This document shows, piece by piece, positions 1 through 8,356 of a stretch of 64,000 nt of DNA (the stretch's first letter is position 1; each line of letters starts with the position of its first letter). The stretch covers positions 124,001 through 188,000 of the forward strand of contig NZ_MUJK01000004.1 in assembly GCF_002906155.1 (NCBI RefSeq), in the 5' to 3' direction. The notes under the pieces are model-generated. The model searched no databases and was not told where the DNA came from. It worked only from the letters and a program-made list of their open reading frames with translations. Origin of the DNA: Pseudomonas laurylsulfativorans. Its GTDB lineage: Bacteria; Pseudomonadota; Gammaproteobacteria; Pseudomonadales; Pseudomonadaceae. The translations under genes and the position numbers were made by a program.

Positions 1-463
1 ACATCGCGCGAACGGCGGCGTTGAGGGTGCCGGACATTTGCGTCAACGGGCCGACGTTTTCACCGAAATTGCTGCCGGATACCACCAGGTGCGGCGGCGA
101 ATCCTTGAGGATCACGTCGAGGCCGACGTTGACCGCATCCACTGGCGTACCGATAGCAGAGGTCTTGCCGACAGGCGGGGTGTAGCCCTCTGGCGGCCCG
201 ACGCAAAATTTGCCCGGCGCCAGTTCGGTCACCGCCAGGGCCTGGCCAGGCACGACCACGCTGGCGGCGCTGATGCCGCTGCTGTCGTTCAACGGCCCGA
301 CCAGCGTGACCTTGTGCCCGGCGGCAGTCAGGGCGCGGTACATCGCATCGATGCCGGGCGCGCGGCAGCCATCGTCGTTGGTCAGCAGGATGTTCAACGC
401 ATTGGCTTGCATCGACAGGCCAACGCTGGCCATGGCGATGACGCCGGTGAGGAGTTTGTTCAT
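1..463 (-). CDS. Exported SurE-like 5'/3'-nucleotidase family protein (partial, C-terminus off the left edge)
   Basis: The reading frame is open from an ATG at 463 to the window edge (about 154 residues). It begins with a short signal peptide ending near MQANA, followed by ILLTNDDG, the metal-binding start of the SurE phosphatase fold. The conserved VVSGSNFGENVG...SGTLNAA segment follows (canonical SurE: SGxNxGxN...YSGTxxAA). SurE family members dephosphorylate nucleoside monophosphates or related small phosphates. Cytosolic SurE has no signal peptide, so this looks like a periplasmic variant. It lies downstream of the DUF1302-DUF1329 pair on the same strand, separated by a hairpin at 505-533. 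Its substrate and any role in steroid use are unknown. Confidence 0.8.
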   Translation of the reverse strand, partial: MNKLLTGVIAMASVGLSMQANALNILLTNDDGCRAPGIDAMYRALTAAGHKVTLVGPLNDSSGISAASVVVPGQALAVTELAPGKFCVGPPEGYTPPVGKTSAIGTPVDAVNVGLDVILKDSPPHLVVSGSNFGENVGPLTQMSGTLNAAVRAM

Positions 464-504
464 GGGGGAGTCTTCCGTGGGAGGAGCGGATTCTACAAAG
501 CATA

Positions 505-533
505 ACGCCCCGACCGAATAAATCGGTCGGGGC
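505..533 (-). terminator. Hairpin between the DUF1329 gene and the surE-like gene
   Basis: A GC-rich 10-bp inverted repeat (gccccgaccg / cggtcggggc) with a 7-nt loop follows the DUF1329 stop codon. The T-run after it is weak, so it may only attenuate read-through into the surE-like gene. Confidence 0.5.
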
Positions 534-542
534 GTCATGGTT

Positions 543-1922
543 TTAGCGGGTGCCGAGTTTGCGCAGGTTGCCAGGGGTGAATTCGTCTTCGGTGAAGGCG
601 GTGGCGTTGAGCTTGGCTGGTTTCTGATCGATCAGCATCCGGTCAACCAGATACGAACCGGCGATCAGGTCGTGATAGATCCCGAGGCGGGCGTGGTAGC
701 GCTGCATCTCGTAGGCATAGATCGAAGTCTGCATGTTGGTGCGCCACAACTGGCCACGGCTGTCGTAGTTGTCGGCCAGGGTCGCGGCCCAGGTGTCTTC
801 ATCCAGGTACATCACACGCTTGGCGTACACGTGACGGGCACCTTCCTTGAGGGTCGCTTGCAGCACCCAGACGCGGTGTTTTTCATAGCGCATGTACTGC
901 GGATCGATGTGGCCGGTGGTGGCCAGGATCTGATCGGTGCTCACGCTCGGATCATCGATCTTGTAGTTGTGATAAGGAATGTAGATTTCCTTTTTGCCGA
1001 CGATGGTCCAGTTGTAGCGGTCCGGCGCACCGTTGAACAAACGGTCTTCGTCGTACACGCGAAAACCTCCCGCGCCGGTCGGCGAGTCGTAGCCCACAGT
1101 CGGCGCGCGACGCACACGGCGCTGACCCGGGCTGTACTGCCAGGCCTGGCGCGGGGAGGCGGTCGGGTTGATGAACTCGTGGCCAACGACGATCTCGCCT
1201 TTCTTGCGCACCGGTTCCAGCGTGGTGATCAGGAAGTTGGTGAGGATGCCGTTGGAGGTTTCCAGGGTTCTGTCCGGGTTGGACCAGATCGAGAAGATCT
1301 TGTAGTTGACCTCTTCGAGCACTCGCTCCTTGTTGGCGTACACCACGGCCTGCCGGTAGTTGGCCTCTTCGGCGGCGGCACGGCCGGCGAGGGTGTGGTT
1401 GAACATCAACTCGCTGCCGTTCTTGGGAATAGGGAACGGTGAACCGGCCCAGGCGTTTTTCGTGTCGTTGTTATCGTTGGCCAGCTCAGCGTTGACGGCG
1501 TTGTGCTTGACCGCCTCTACCAGTTTCGGATCGACGCGGAAATCACGGTGGCTCGGGTACACCGGGATCTTGAAGGTGTCAGGGTAGCGTTTGAGCAACG
1601 CCTTTTGGCCATCGGTGAGGTTGTCGGCGTACTTGTCCATGTTCTTGGCGTCGATCACGAACAGCGGTTTTTCCGCCGCATACGGGTCCGGGTAGGGCGT
1701 GCCGGGGCCGTCGAATTTGAGGCCCGGCGGCAGGCCAAGCCATTTGCCGCTCCAGGCCGGAATGCTGCCATCGGCGTTGCCGGCTTTTTCGGCGCCCATC
1801 GGGGTCAGGTCCTGGCCCAGGCGGGCGGCTTCTTCGGGGCTGACCTTGGCGTAGGCCAGGCCACTGCCGAGCAGGCCGACGGTCAGCGCGGTGCTCAATA
1901 ATGTTTGGGTGAATCTGGACAT
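543..1922 (-). CDS. DUF1329 domain protein (exported, outer-membrane-associated)
   Basis: This 459-residue protein starts at the ATG at 1922, preceded by a GGAG ribosome binding site. It begins with a signal peptide (MSRFTQTLLSTALTVGLLGSGLAYA). The mature part carries features seen throughout DUF1329 proteins: an N-terminal stretch with LTPMGAEKAGNADGSIPAW, and later VGHEFINPTASPRQAWQYSPGQ and the RYNW...KEIYIPYHNYK region. DUF1329 proteins have an LolB/LppX-like lipid-carrier fold and are usually paired with DUF1302 proteins, often beside steroid, terpenoid or aromatic catabolic genes in Pseudomonas. The DUF1302 gene is immediately upstream (23 nt gap). A role in moving a hydrophobic substrate across the envelope is inferred from this context. 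Confidence 0.88.
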   Translation of the reverse strand: MSRFTQTLLSTALTVGLLGSGLAYAKVSPEEAARLGQDLTPMGAEKAGNADGSIPAWSGKWLGLPPGLKFDGPGTPYPDPYAAEKPLFVIDAKNMDKYADNLTDGQKALLKRYPDTFKIPVYPSHRDFRVDPKLVEAVKHNAVNAELANDNNDTKNAWAGSPFPIPKNGSELMFNHTLAGRAAAEEANYRQAVVYANKERVLEEVNYKIFSIWSNPDRTLETSNGILTNFLITTLEPVRKKGEIVVGHEFINPTASPRQAWQYSPGQRRVRRAPTVGYDSPTGAGGFRVYDEDRLFNGAPDRYNWTIVGKKEIYIPYHNYKIDDPSVSTDQILATTGHIDPQYMRYEKHRVWVLQATLKEGARHVYAKRVMYLDEDTWAATLADNYDSRGQLWRTNMQTSIYAYEMQRYHARLGIYHDLIAGSYLVDRMLIDQKPAKLNATAFTEDEFTPGNLRKLGTR

Positions 1923-1945
1923 GCTGTGCTCCTCCGATTGGGGAA

Positions 1946-3523
1946 TCAGAACCGGTACTTGAAGTTGAGCGCGACGTTGTCGCGGTCGGCCAACGGGCTG
2001 TTGTTGGCGTTGCCGAGATAGGCGTTGTAGCGGGCTTCGACGGTGAAGTTGCCCAGGTAGCGCCACGAACTGCCGATGCTGGCGCGGTCGTCGTGTTGAC
2101 CAGAGTTGATCGAACCGACCATTGAACTGTCGCCATTGGCTGCAGCGCTATAGGTGATCGGCACCGACATGTCCCAACCGCTGAACACGTCGTTGTAGTC
2201 AAAGTTCGCCTGCACCGTGTAGCCCCAGGCATCGCGGTCGTAGACCAGGCTGTCGGTTCCCGGCAGCGCGAAGCCCGGCGCCAGGGTTACCGGCTGCGAC
2301 TTGTCGTTGCTGACCACGGTGTTGTAGACCAGCTCGCCGGTCAGGCTGGTGTTGTCGGCGAAGGCGGTCGGGCCCAGCACGTAGATCATCGACGTTTGCG
2401 CCTGCACGGTCTTGCCACGCACGGGGCTGGAGAAACCGTTGTTGACCATCACCGGTGTACCGTCGCGGTAGCTGACTTCACCGGCCCAGCTGACGTCGCC
2501 CAGCACGGTGGCGAAACTCGCGCCGAACAGGTCGATGTTGTCGAAGTAGCGCACCTGGTAGCGGCCCAGGGTCGAGGCGAAGTCCAGTGACGGGGTTTTG
2601 TCGTGGTAACGCGAGTAGTAGATGCCGAACTCGGTGTTGTTCAACGACTCGGCGGCGTAGGTGAAAGCCAGACCGTACTGGCCGCTGTCGCTCGGTTTGT
2701 CGTCCTTGAGGCGGGTGACGAAACCGGAGGCGTCGTTGAAGCCGCCTTCGTCGATGAAGTCGGTGGTGGAGAAGTAGCTACCCACGCCGAACAGCTCGGT
2801 CTTTTCCCACTTGTATTGGTAGTAGGCCTGGATACCCAGGCTTTCGGTCAGGGCGAACTGGGTGAACAGTTGGCCGACCGGCAGCAGGATTTCCTTGACC
2901 TCGACACCCGGAGTGGTCGCCTTGGTCGCGTCCACCGGGCTCTGGGCCGCGGAGATACCCGGGTAGAACAGGCTTTCACCCCAGCTCACCACCTGGTTAC
3001 CCAGGCGCGCGTTGAGGGCGTGGCCGCTCACGTCCCAGGTGCCATAGGCGTAGTAATCGAGCATGCGCAATTCATTGCGATGCTGGTCGATGGTGTCCTG
3101 GGAGAAGCGGTCAGGCTGGCTGCAATGACCGCCGGCGAAGCAGTTCGAAGTGCCGGTGGTGTTGTCGTTGTCCTGATCGTAGACGTTGTCGTAGAAGCCG
3201 GTCGCCCGGACAAACACGCCGTAGTTGTCTTGCCACTTGATGTTGGCTTCGGTGAGAAAGCCGCTGCGGTTGTTGATCAGGCTGCCTTTGTCGAACGCGT
3301 TGTCGCCGTCGTTGCCGTTGGCGTTGGCAGTCAGTTTTTGATCGCGAGCCTCGGTCCGCCAGGCGAGGCTGTACGTCAGTGTGGTGTCCCAGTCGATGCT
3401 CAAGTCTTCGCTTGGCTGAAAGCTCATGGCGTTAACGTGAGCGCTTAGTCCGCCAGCCAGCAACAGCAATGCCAGCTGTACGCGAGGGTGCTGTGTTGGT
3501 GGGGCGATTATTGTTTTTATCAT
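1946..3523 (-). CDS. DUF1302 family outer-membrane protein
   Basis: The product has 525 residues, with an N-terminal signal peptide ending near HVNA. A long beta-rich body with many alternating aromatic/polar strands follows, ending in NVALNFKYRF. A terminal Phe is the usual beta-barrel assembly signal. DUF1302 proteins are predicted outer-membrane barrels that co-occur with DUF1329 proteins in catabolic clusters for hydrophobic compounds. The start at 3523 follows GAGGACGAC. The gene is first in its operon and has the 19-bp dyad at 3618-3636 upstream in its own orientation. It is probably the steroid uptake channel or surface-handling protein of the cluster (inference). Confidence 0.88.
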   Translation of the reverse strand: MIKTIIAPPTQHPRVQLALLLLAGGLSAHVNAMSFQPSEDLSIDWDTTLTYSLAWRTEARDQKLTANANGNDGDNAFDKGSLINNRSGFLTEANIKWQDNYGVFVRATGFYDNVYDQDNDNTTGTSNCFAGGHCSQPDRFSQDTIDQHRNELRMLDYYAYGTWDVSGHALNARLGNQVVSWGESLFYPGISAAQSPVDATKATTPGVEVKEILLPVGQLFTQFALTESLGIQAYYQYKWEKTELFGVGSYFSTTDFIDEGGFNDASGFVTRLKDDKPSDSGQYGLAFTYAAESLNNTEFGIYYSRYHDKTPSLDFASTLGRYQVRYFDNIDLFGASFATVLGDVSWAGEVSYRDGTPVMVNNGFSSPVRGKTVQAQTSMIYVLGPTAFADNTSLTGELVYNTVVSNDKSQPVTLAPGFALPGTDSLVYDRDAWGYTVQANFDYNDVFSGWDMSVPITYSAAANGDSSMVGSINSGQHDDRASIGSSWRYLGNFTVEARYNAYLGNANNSPLADRDNVALNFKYRF

Positions 3524-3617
3524 GTCGTCCTCATGGCCCAGGTCAGACCTGACCGACCTGCATTTCAGGGGGATTGTTGGTGCTGTGGGCGACTATGGAG
3601 TCACGACTTGCGCGCAA

Positions 3618-3636
3618 CATCGTCCAAGCGGACTAA
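3618..3636 (-). promoter_or_regulatory. Dyad site S1 with -10 element, promoter of the DUF1302 operon
   Basis: On the minus strand the sequence reads TTAGTCCGCTTGGACGATG. A -10-like hexamer CATAGT (3597-3592) begins exactly 20 nt after it, and the start codon is about 95 nt downstream. It is one of seven matching sites in the cluster. Confidence 0.75.
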
Positions 3637-3649
3637 GCAATTTGCACGT

Positions 3650-3743
3650 CTGCAGGAGCCGGCTTGCTGGCGATAGCGTTGTGTCAGATTTCATAAATGT
3701 TGATTGATGCGCCGCCATCGCCGGCAAGCCGGCTCCTACAGGG
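3650..3743. repeat. REP doublet (REPIN)
   Basis: Two inverted REP units (GGAGCCGGCTTGCTGGCGA and its complement) face each other across about 40 nt, inside the divergent promoter region between the DUF1302 and kstD-like genes. Confidence 0.85.
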
Positions 3744-3759
3744 GGTAGTCGTCTTTGCC

Positions 3760-3778
3760 TTAGTCTTATCGGACGATG
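3760..3778 (+). promoter_or_regulatory. Dyad site S2 with -10 element, promoter of the kstD-like gene
   Basis: The sequence reads TTAGTCTTATCGGACGATG, with a -10-like AACAAT (3799-3804) exactly 20 nt downstream. The ATG at 3881 is about 102 nt away. Together with S1 and the REP pair it accounts for most of the 357-bp gene-free stretch 3524-3880. Confidence 0.75.
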
Positions 3779-3880
3779 AACACCCGGCGCGCGCGGCGAA
3801 CAATCCCGAGACCGACTGCACCGGGCGAAGATCCGGCGGTGGCGGTTTCTGCCTGATGGGCGCTGAACAAGGGTGATCGC

Positions 3881-5623
3881 ATGAACGCTGCCGGGATCAA
3901 ATGGGACGAGTGCTGTGATGTGTTGGTGATTGGCTCGGGAGCCGGGGGCATGACCGCTGCGCTGCGCGCCCACGACCTGGGCCTGAATGCGTTGCTGATC
4001 GAGAAAAGCGGCGAATATGGCGGCACCTCGGCGGTGTCCGGCGGCGGCATCTGGATCCCCGACAACCATCGAATCAAGGCCCTGGGTGGCAGTGATTCGG
4101 CAGCCGAAGCGATTGCCTACATCCGTGCGGTGACCCACGGCGAAATCGACGACGGGCGCATCGAAGCCTACGTCGAGCATGGTCGGGAAATGGTCGAATA
4201 TCTGGAGAAACACACCCGGGTGCACTTCGAGGCCCAGCCTCGTTACTCCGATTACTACCCGGAAGTCGAAGGCGGAAAACCGGGCTATCGCTCGATGGAT
4301 CCGCAACCGTTCGATGCCTCCGAACTGGGCGAAGAATTTTTGCGCATGCGCGCACCGTCCCCCGGCACCCTGATGATGGGGCGCATGGCGATGACCATGA
4401 AAGAGGCGCAGGTGTTGCTGTGTCGTGGCCCCGGCTGGTTGCGCCTGACCCTGCGGGTGATGTGGCGCTACTGGCGTGATCGCGAGGGCCGGCGCTTGTC
4501 CCGTCGCGACCGCTTCCTGACCCTGGGCAATGCCTTGATCGGTGCTTTGCGCTGTTCGCTGCAGGATCGCGGTAAGTCGCTGTGGCTCAACTGTGCGCTG
4601 GAAGAATTGATACTGGTTGGCGACCGGGTCGGCGGAGCGCGGGTCAATCGCAACGGCCAGGTGCTCAACGTCAAGGCACGCTACGGCGTGATCATCGCCG
4701 CCGGTGGTTTCGAGCGTAACCAGGCGATGCGCGAGCAGTACCTGCCGCAGCCGTCCCAGGCGACCTGGAGTGCCACGCCGCCGAACAATACCGGCGACGG
4801 CATTCGTGCCGGCCAGGCCATCGGCGCGCGGACCGCGTTGATGGAGCACAGCTGGTGGGCGCCGACCACTTACGTCAAGGGCGAAGAAAAGCAACGTGCA
4901 TTGTTTGTCGAACGAACCCTGCCGGGGTGCGTGATGGTCAACGCCGCGGGCGAACGCTTCGTCAATGAAGCGGCACCCTATACCGACATCGTTTACGCGA
5001 TGTACGCCAACAACCGCGAAGGTGCCGCGAGCGTGCCGTGCTGGATGGTGTTCGACGCCGAATTCCGCCGCAAATACCCGTGCGGCGCCTTGCTGCCGGG
5101 TTATGCCCAGCGCGATTGGCAATTGCCCGAACATCTGCGCGACTACTTCCACAAGGCGTCGAGCCTGGAAGAACTGGCGACGAAGATCGGCGTCGACGGC
5201 GCCGGACTGGTCCGCACCGTGCAACGCTTCAACGGCATGGCCGTGCAGGGCGTCGACGAGGATTTCCACAAGGGCGAATCGCTATTCGACCGCTACTACG
5301 GCGACCCGAACGTGCAACCCAATCCTTGCCTGGCGCCATTGCTAAAAGGACCGTTCTACGCGGTGCGCATCGATGCCGGGGACATCGGCACCAAGGGTGG
5401 CCTGCTGACCGACGTGCACGCCCGCGTGCTGCACGAGGACGGGCAACCGATCAATGGCCTGTATGCCATCGGCAACAGCGCCGCCTCAATGATGGGCCGC
5501 ACCTATCCGGGCGCCGGGTCGACCATCGGTCCGGCCATGACCTTCGGTTACCTGGCCGCCAATCACATCAAGCGCCAGAGCGAAACCGCTTCGGCGAAAA
5601 CCTTGTTCGGGAGTGTTGAATGA
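3881..5623 (+). CDS. kstD: FAD-dependent 3-ketosteroid Δ1-dehydrogenase (KstD-like)
   Basis: The product has 580 residues. The FAD dinucleotide motif DVLVIGSGAGGMTAA lies at residues 13-27 and an acidic EKSGEYGG at 41-48. Tyrosines cluster at 122-126, as in the Δ1-KstD active-site loop. The C-terminal part has PFYAVRIDAGDIGTKGG (Tyr493, Gly500 region) and YPGAGSTIGPAMTFGY, both typical of Δ1-KstD. The family removes two hydrogens from C1-C2 of ring A of 3-ketosteroids, preparing ring B opening with 9α-hydroxylation. The length is a little above the usual ~510-570 residues. It heads an operon with an SDR (stop and start overlap as ATGA) and has dyad site S2 upstream. A second, different KstD-like protein lies at 11108-12787. 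Exact regiospecificity is inferred. Confidence 0.82.
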   Translation: MNAAGIKWDECCDVLVIGSGAGGMTAALRAHDLGLNALLIEKSGEYGGTSAVSGGGIWIPDNHRIKALGGSDSAAEAIAYIRAVTHGEIDDGRIEAYVEHGREMVEYLEKHTRVHFEAQPRYSDYYPEVEGGKPGYRSMDPQPFDASELGEEFLRMRAPSPGTLMMGRMAMTMKEAQVLLCRGPGWLRLTLRVMWRYWRDREGRRLSRRDRFLTLGNALIGALRCSLQDRGKSLWLNCALEELILVGDRVGGARVNRNGQVLNVKARYGVIIAAGGFERNQAMREQYLPQPSQATWSATPPNNTGDGIRAGQAIGARTALMEHSWWAPTTYVKGEEKQRALFVERTLPGCVMVNAAGERFVNEAAPYTDIVYAMYANNREGAASVPCWMVFDAEFRRKYPCGALLPGYAQRDWQLPEHLRDYFHKASSLEELATKIGVDGAGLVRTVQRFNGMAVQGVDEDFHKGESLFDRYYGDPNVQPNPCLAPLLKGPFYAVRIDAGDIGTKGGLLTDVHARVLHEDGQPINGLYAIGNSAASMMGRTYPGAGSTIGPAMTFGYLAANHIKRQSETASAKTLFGSVE

Positions 5624-6498
5624 ATCAGCCACGTCAACAAATCGCTGTCGTTACTGGCGCCAGTCGCGGAGTGGGGCAAGGCATTGCCCTGGCCCTTGGG
5701 GCGGCGGGCATGACGGTGTATGTCACCGGTCGTGCCCCGGCACAAGGTGGGTCGAATTTGTACGGCCATGCCTTGAGTGGTTCGCTGGAGGACACCGCCG
5801 CCGCGATCACCGCCGCCGGTGGGCGCGGTATCGCGGTGGTCTGTGATCACGCCGATGACGCGCAAGTCCAGGCACTGTTTGCGAAGGTCGAAGAGGAGTG
5901 CGGGCATCTGGATCTGCTGGTGAACAACGCAGCGTTCATCCATGACCAATTGATCGAACCGGGGCCGTTCTGGGCCAAACCGCTGGAACTGGTGCGCATT
6001 CTCGACGTCGGTCTGCGCTCGGCCTACATCGCCAGTTACTACGCAGCGCCGCTGTTGTTGAAAAGTGCACAAGGCCTGATTTGCTTCACTTCATCATTCG
6101 GCGCCGGCTGTTACATGCACGGCCCGGCGTACGGCGCGCAAAAGGCTGGGGTCGACAAGTTGGCGGCCGACATGGCGATCGATTTCGAAGGGCAGGGTGT
6201 GGCGGCGTTGTCGCTGTGGCTCGGCCCGCAACTGACCGAACGCACGAAGATTGCCGGCGAGCAGCATGGCGAGCAGTACCAGGCGTTCCTGGCCCACGCC
6301 GAAACCCCGCAATTCAACGGGCGGGTGATTCATGCCTTGCTCAATGATCCGCAGTTGATGGCGTTGTCCGGGCTGACCCTGATCACCGCCGAAATCGCCC
6401 CCGGCTACGGGATCAGCGAAGCCGAAGGTCGCCAGCCACCGTCCCACCGCGCCATGCTGGGCGACCCGCGCCAGCAGCATCCGGCGCGGGTCGTCTGA
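5620..6498 (+). CDS. Short-chain dehydrogenase/reductase (DHRS1-like)
   Basis: This 292-residue SDR has the cofactor motif VTGASRGVGQG near the N-terminus, the NNAA structural motif and the catalytic YGAQKAG (Tyr-x3-Lys). The active-site Ser lies in FTSSFGAG. It overlaps the KstD-like gene by 4 nt (ATGA), indicating translational coupling. Downstream of the catalytic Tyr it departs from classical SDRs and resembles the DHRS1-type branch (LWLGPQLTER...). A role as a hydroxysteroid dehydrogenase or on a CoA-bound intermediate is plausible from context, but the substrate cannot be read from the sequence. Confidence 0.8.
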   Translation: MNQPRQQIAVVTGASRGVGQGIALALGAAGMTVYVTGRAPAQGGSNLYGHALSGSLEDTAAAITAAGGRGIAVVCDHADDAQVQALFAKVEEECGHLDLLVNNAAFIHDQLIEPGPFWAKPLELVRILDVGLRSAYIASYYAAPLLLKSAQGLICFTSSFGAGCYMHGPAYGAQKAGVDKLAADMAIDFEGQGVAALSLWLGPQLTERTKIAGEQHGEQYQAFLAHAETPQFNGRVIHALLNDPQLMALSGLTLITAEIAPGYGISEAEGRQPPSHRAMLGDPRQQHPARVV

Positions 6499-6520
6499 CT
6501 CGTCGACAAAACTCAAAGCC

Positions 6521-6550
6521 CTGTGGGAGCGAGCAAGCTCGCTCCCACAG
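6521..6550. repeat. REP palindrome
   Basis: A perfect 30-nt palindrome of the GGGAGCGAGC family follows the SDR stop. It can form a strong hairpin at the end of this operon. Confidence 0.85.
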
Positions 6551-6592
6551 GTGATCTGTGTCGGGCGCGAAACTTGTGTACACCCTCGAACA

Positions 6593-6695
6593 CTGTAGGA
6601 GCGAGCCTGCTCGCGATGGTCGTTAACGATAACGCGTGTTCACTGACTAAACGCTGCGCTCTTGAGTCCATCGCGAGCAAGCTCGCTCCTACAGG
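6593..6695. repeat. REPIN with long conserved internal segment
   Basis: Two inverted GGAGCGAGC REP units flank an internal sequence containing GTTAACGATAACGCG and CTTGAGTCCATCGCGAG. Closely similar internal segments occur at 26734-26837, 28475-28576 and 50474-50577. Confidence 0.85.
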
Positions 6696-6703
6696 GGGGG
6701 CGT

Positions 6704-8284
6704 TTAGTCGGTGGGCTGCAATGCCCACTCGCGCAACACATTCTTGGTCACTTTTCCCGCCGCATTGATCGGCATCTTCTGCAGCACCTGCACCCGGCGT
6801 GGCACCTTGTAGTTGGCCATCTGCTCGCGGCACCAGGCGAGGAAGCGTGCCTGCTCGATCTCGATGCCGGGCGCGGGCAGCAGGAAGGCCATCGCCACTT
6901 CTCCCATGCGCTCATCGGGAATACCGATCACCGCTGCCTGGGCCACACCCGGATAGGTCAGCAGGCATTGTTCGATCTCCGCCGGGTAAACATTGAAGCC
7001 GCCGGTGATGAACATGTCCTTGAGGCGATCGGTGATGCGCAGGTAACCCTGTTCATCGAGCATGCCGATGTCGCCGGTGTGCAACCAGCCGTCGGCGTCG
7101 AGTATTTCCTGGCTGGCTTCGGGGTTGTTGAGATAACCCTGCATCAGGTTGTAGCCGCGAATCTGCACTTCGCCGGGGATGTTGGCCGGCTGGCTGCGAC
7201 CGCCGTTGCCGACACAACGCACTTCTACGCCAGGCATGGCCCGGCCACTGGTGTTGGCGACCCGTTCAGCCGAATCGCCGGAGCGGCAGATCGTGGCGAA
7301 ACCGCAGACTTCCGTCAGGCCATACGCGGTGACGATGGTGGCGAAGCCCAGTTCGTCGCGCATGCGGTGGATCATCTCCACCGGAATCGCCGCCGCCCCG
7401 GTCACGGCCACGCGCAAAGAACTCAGGTCGAATTCGTTGCGTTGCGGATGGGCCAGCAACGACTGATACAACGTCGGTGGCCCGGGCAACACGGTAATGC
7501 GTTCGCGCTGCACACATTCGAGCACGGCCTGCACGTCGAACACCTGCTGCGGCAGGATGGTGCAGCCGCGCATCAGCGCCGCGAGCCAGCCGGCCTTGTA
7601 GCCGAAGGAATGGAAGAACGGATTGACGATCAGGTAGCGATCGCTCTCGCGCAAACCGACGATATCGCTCCAGTCGCGCACGATGCGCAGGTTCTGGCCG
7701 TGGCTGGTCATCACGCCTTTGGGTTTGCCAGTGGTGCCGGAGGTGAACAACACGTCGGACAAGGCCTGCGGGCCAACGCTTTGCTCTCGGGTGCGCAAGG
7801 CCAGGTGCGGCACGTCGGCCGCCAGATCCATGAACCGCTCCCACGCCAGGGTGCCCGCATTGGCGCCGCGCACGCTGACAATGTGGCGCAGCTCAGGCAA
7901 GTCTTCCGAGGCCAGCATCCCGGGGTAGTCCGCGCCGAGGAATTCGCCAATGGCAAACAGCACGCAGGTGCCGCTCTCGCGCAGGATGTAGCCGGCCTCG
8001 CTGCCCTTCATCCGGGTGTTGAGCGGTACCAGGGCCGCGCCGACACTTTGCAGGGCGCCAGCGGCAACGATCCATTCCCACACGTTGGGCGCCCAGATTG
8101 CCACGCGGTCTCCGACCTGTACGTCGAGGGCCAGGAGCGCGCGGGCAGCCTGGCGGCGCAATTGGTCGAGTTGTCGGTAGCTGATGGTATGGCCCGCGTC
8201 CTCGATGGCCGGGCGGTCGCCGTAGGCCTGGGCAGCGTTGGCGAACAGTTGAGCAATGGTCAATGCGGTGGCGACAGGCGGCAT
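6704..8284 (-). CDS. fadD3: HIP-CoA ligase-like acyl-CoA synthetase (FadD3-like)
   Basis: This 526-residue AMP-forming ligase starts at the ATG at 8284, which has GGGGAGG just upstream and is preferred over the in-frame TTG at 8308. The P-loop FTSGTTGKPKG lies at about 180-190, the YGLTE motif in the middle, then GWLHTGDIG and DRLKDMFITGGFNVYPAEIE. The C-terminal catalytic Lys is in INAAGKVTKNVLRE. FadD3 adds CoA to the indanedione propanoate left after rings A and B of steroids are removed, committing it to beta-oxidation and ring C/D cleavage. The many other HIP-pathway genes nearby support this assignment; the family alone would only give medium/odd-chain acyl-CoA synthetase. Confidence 0.82.
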   Translation of the reverse strand: MPPVATALTIAQLFANAAQAYGDRPAIEDAGHTISYRQLDQLRRQAARALLALDVQVGDRVAIWAPNVWEWIVAAGALQSVGAALVPLNTRMKGSEAGYILRESGTCVLFAIGEFLGADYPGMLASEDLPELRHIVSVRGANAGTLAWERFMDLAADVPHLALRTREQSVGPQALSDVLFTSGTTGKPKGVMTSHGQNLRIVRDWSDIVGLRESDRYLIVNPFFHSFGYKAGWLAALMRGCTILPQQVFDVQAVLECVQRERITVLPGPPTLYQSLLAHPQRNEFDLSSLRVAVTGAAAIPVEMIHRMRDELGFATIVTAYGLTEVCGFATICRSGDSAERVANTSGRAMPGVEVRCVGNGGRSQPANIPGEVQIRGYNLMQGYLNNPEASQEILDADGWLHTGDIGMLDEQGYLRITDRLKDMFITGGFNVYPAEIEQCLLTYPGVAQAAVIGIPDERMGEVAMAFLLPAPGIEIEQARFLAWCREQMANYKVPRRVQVLQKMPINAAGKVTKNVLREWALQPTD

Positions 8285-8356
8285 GGGGCCTCCCCGGTTA
8301 GAAGACAAGTACGAAAAAGGGAGTAGGCCGGGCAGGGCGCCCGGCCGGATCGTGAA

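Noticed and set aside
60..503. Long minus-strand frame at the left edge
   Set aside because: It is out of frame with the SurE-like protein, has an Arg/His-rich shadow composition and no family motif.
6662..8326. 554-codon plus-strand frame opposite the FadD3-like gene
   Set aside because: It is a His/Gln/Arg-rich antisense shadow of a GC-rich gene; the minus strand has all AMP-ligase motifs.
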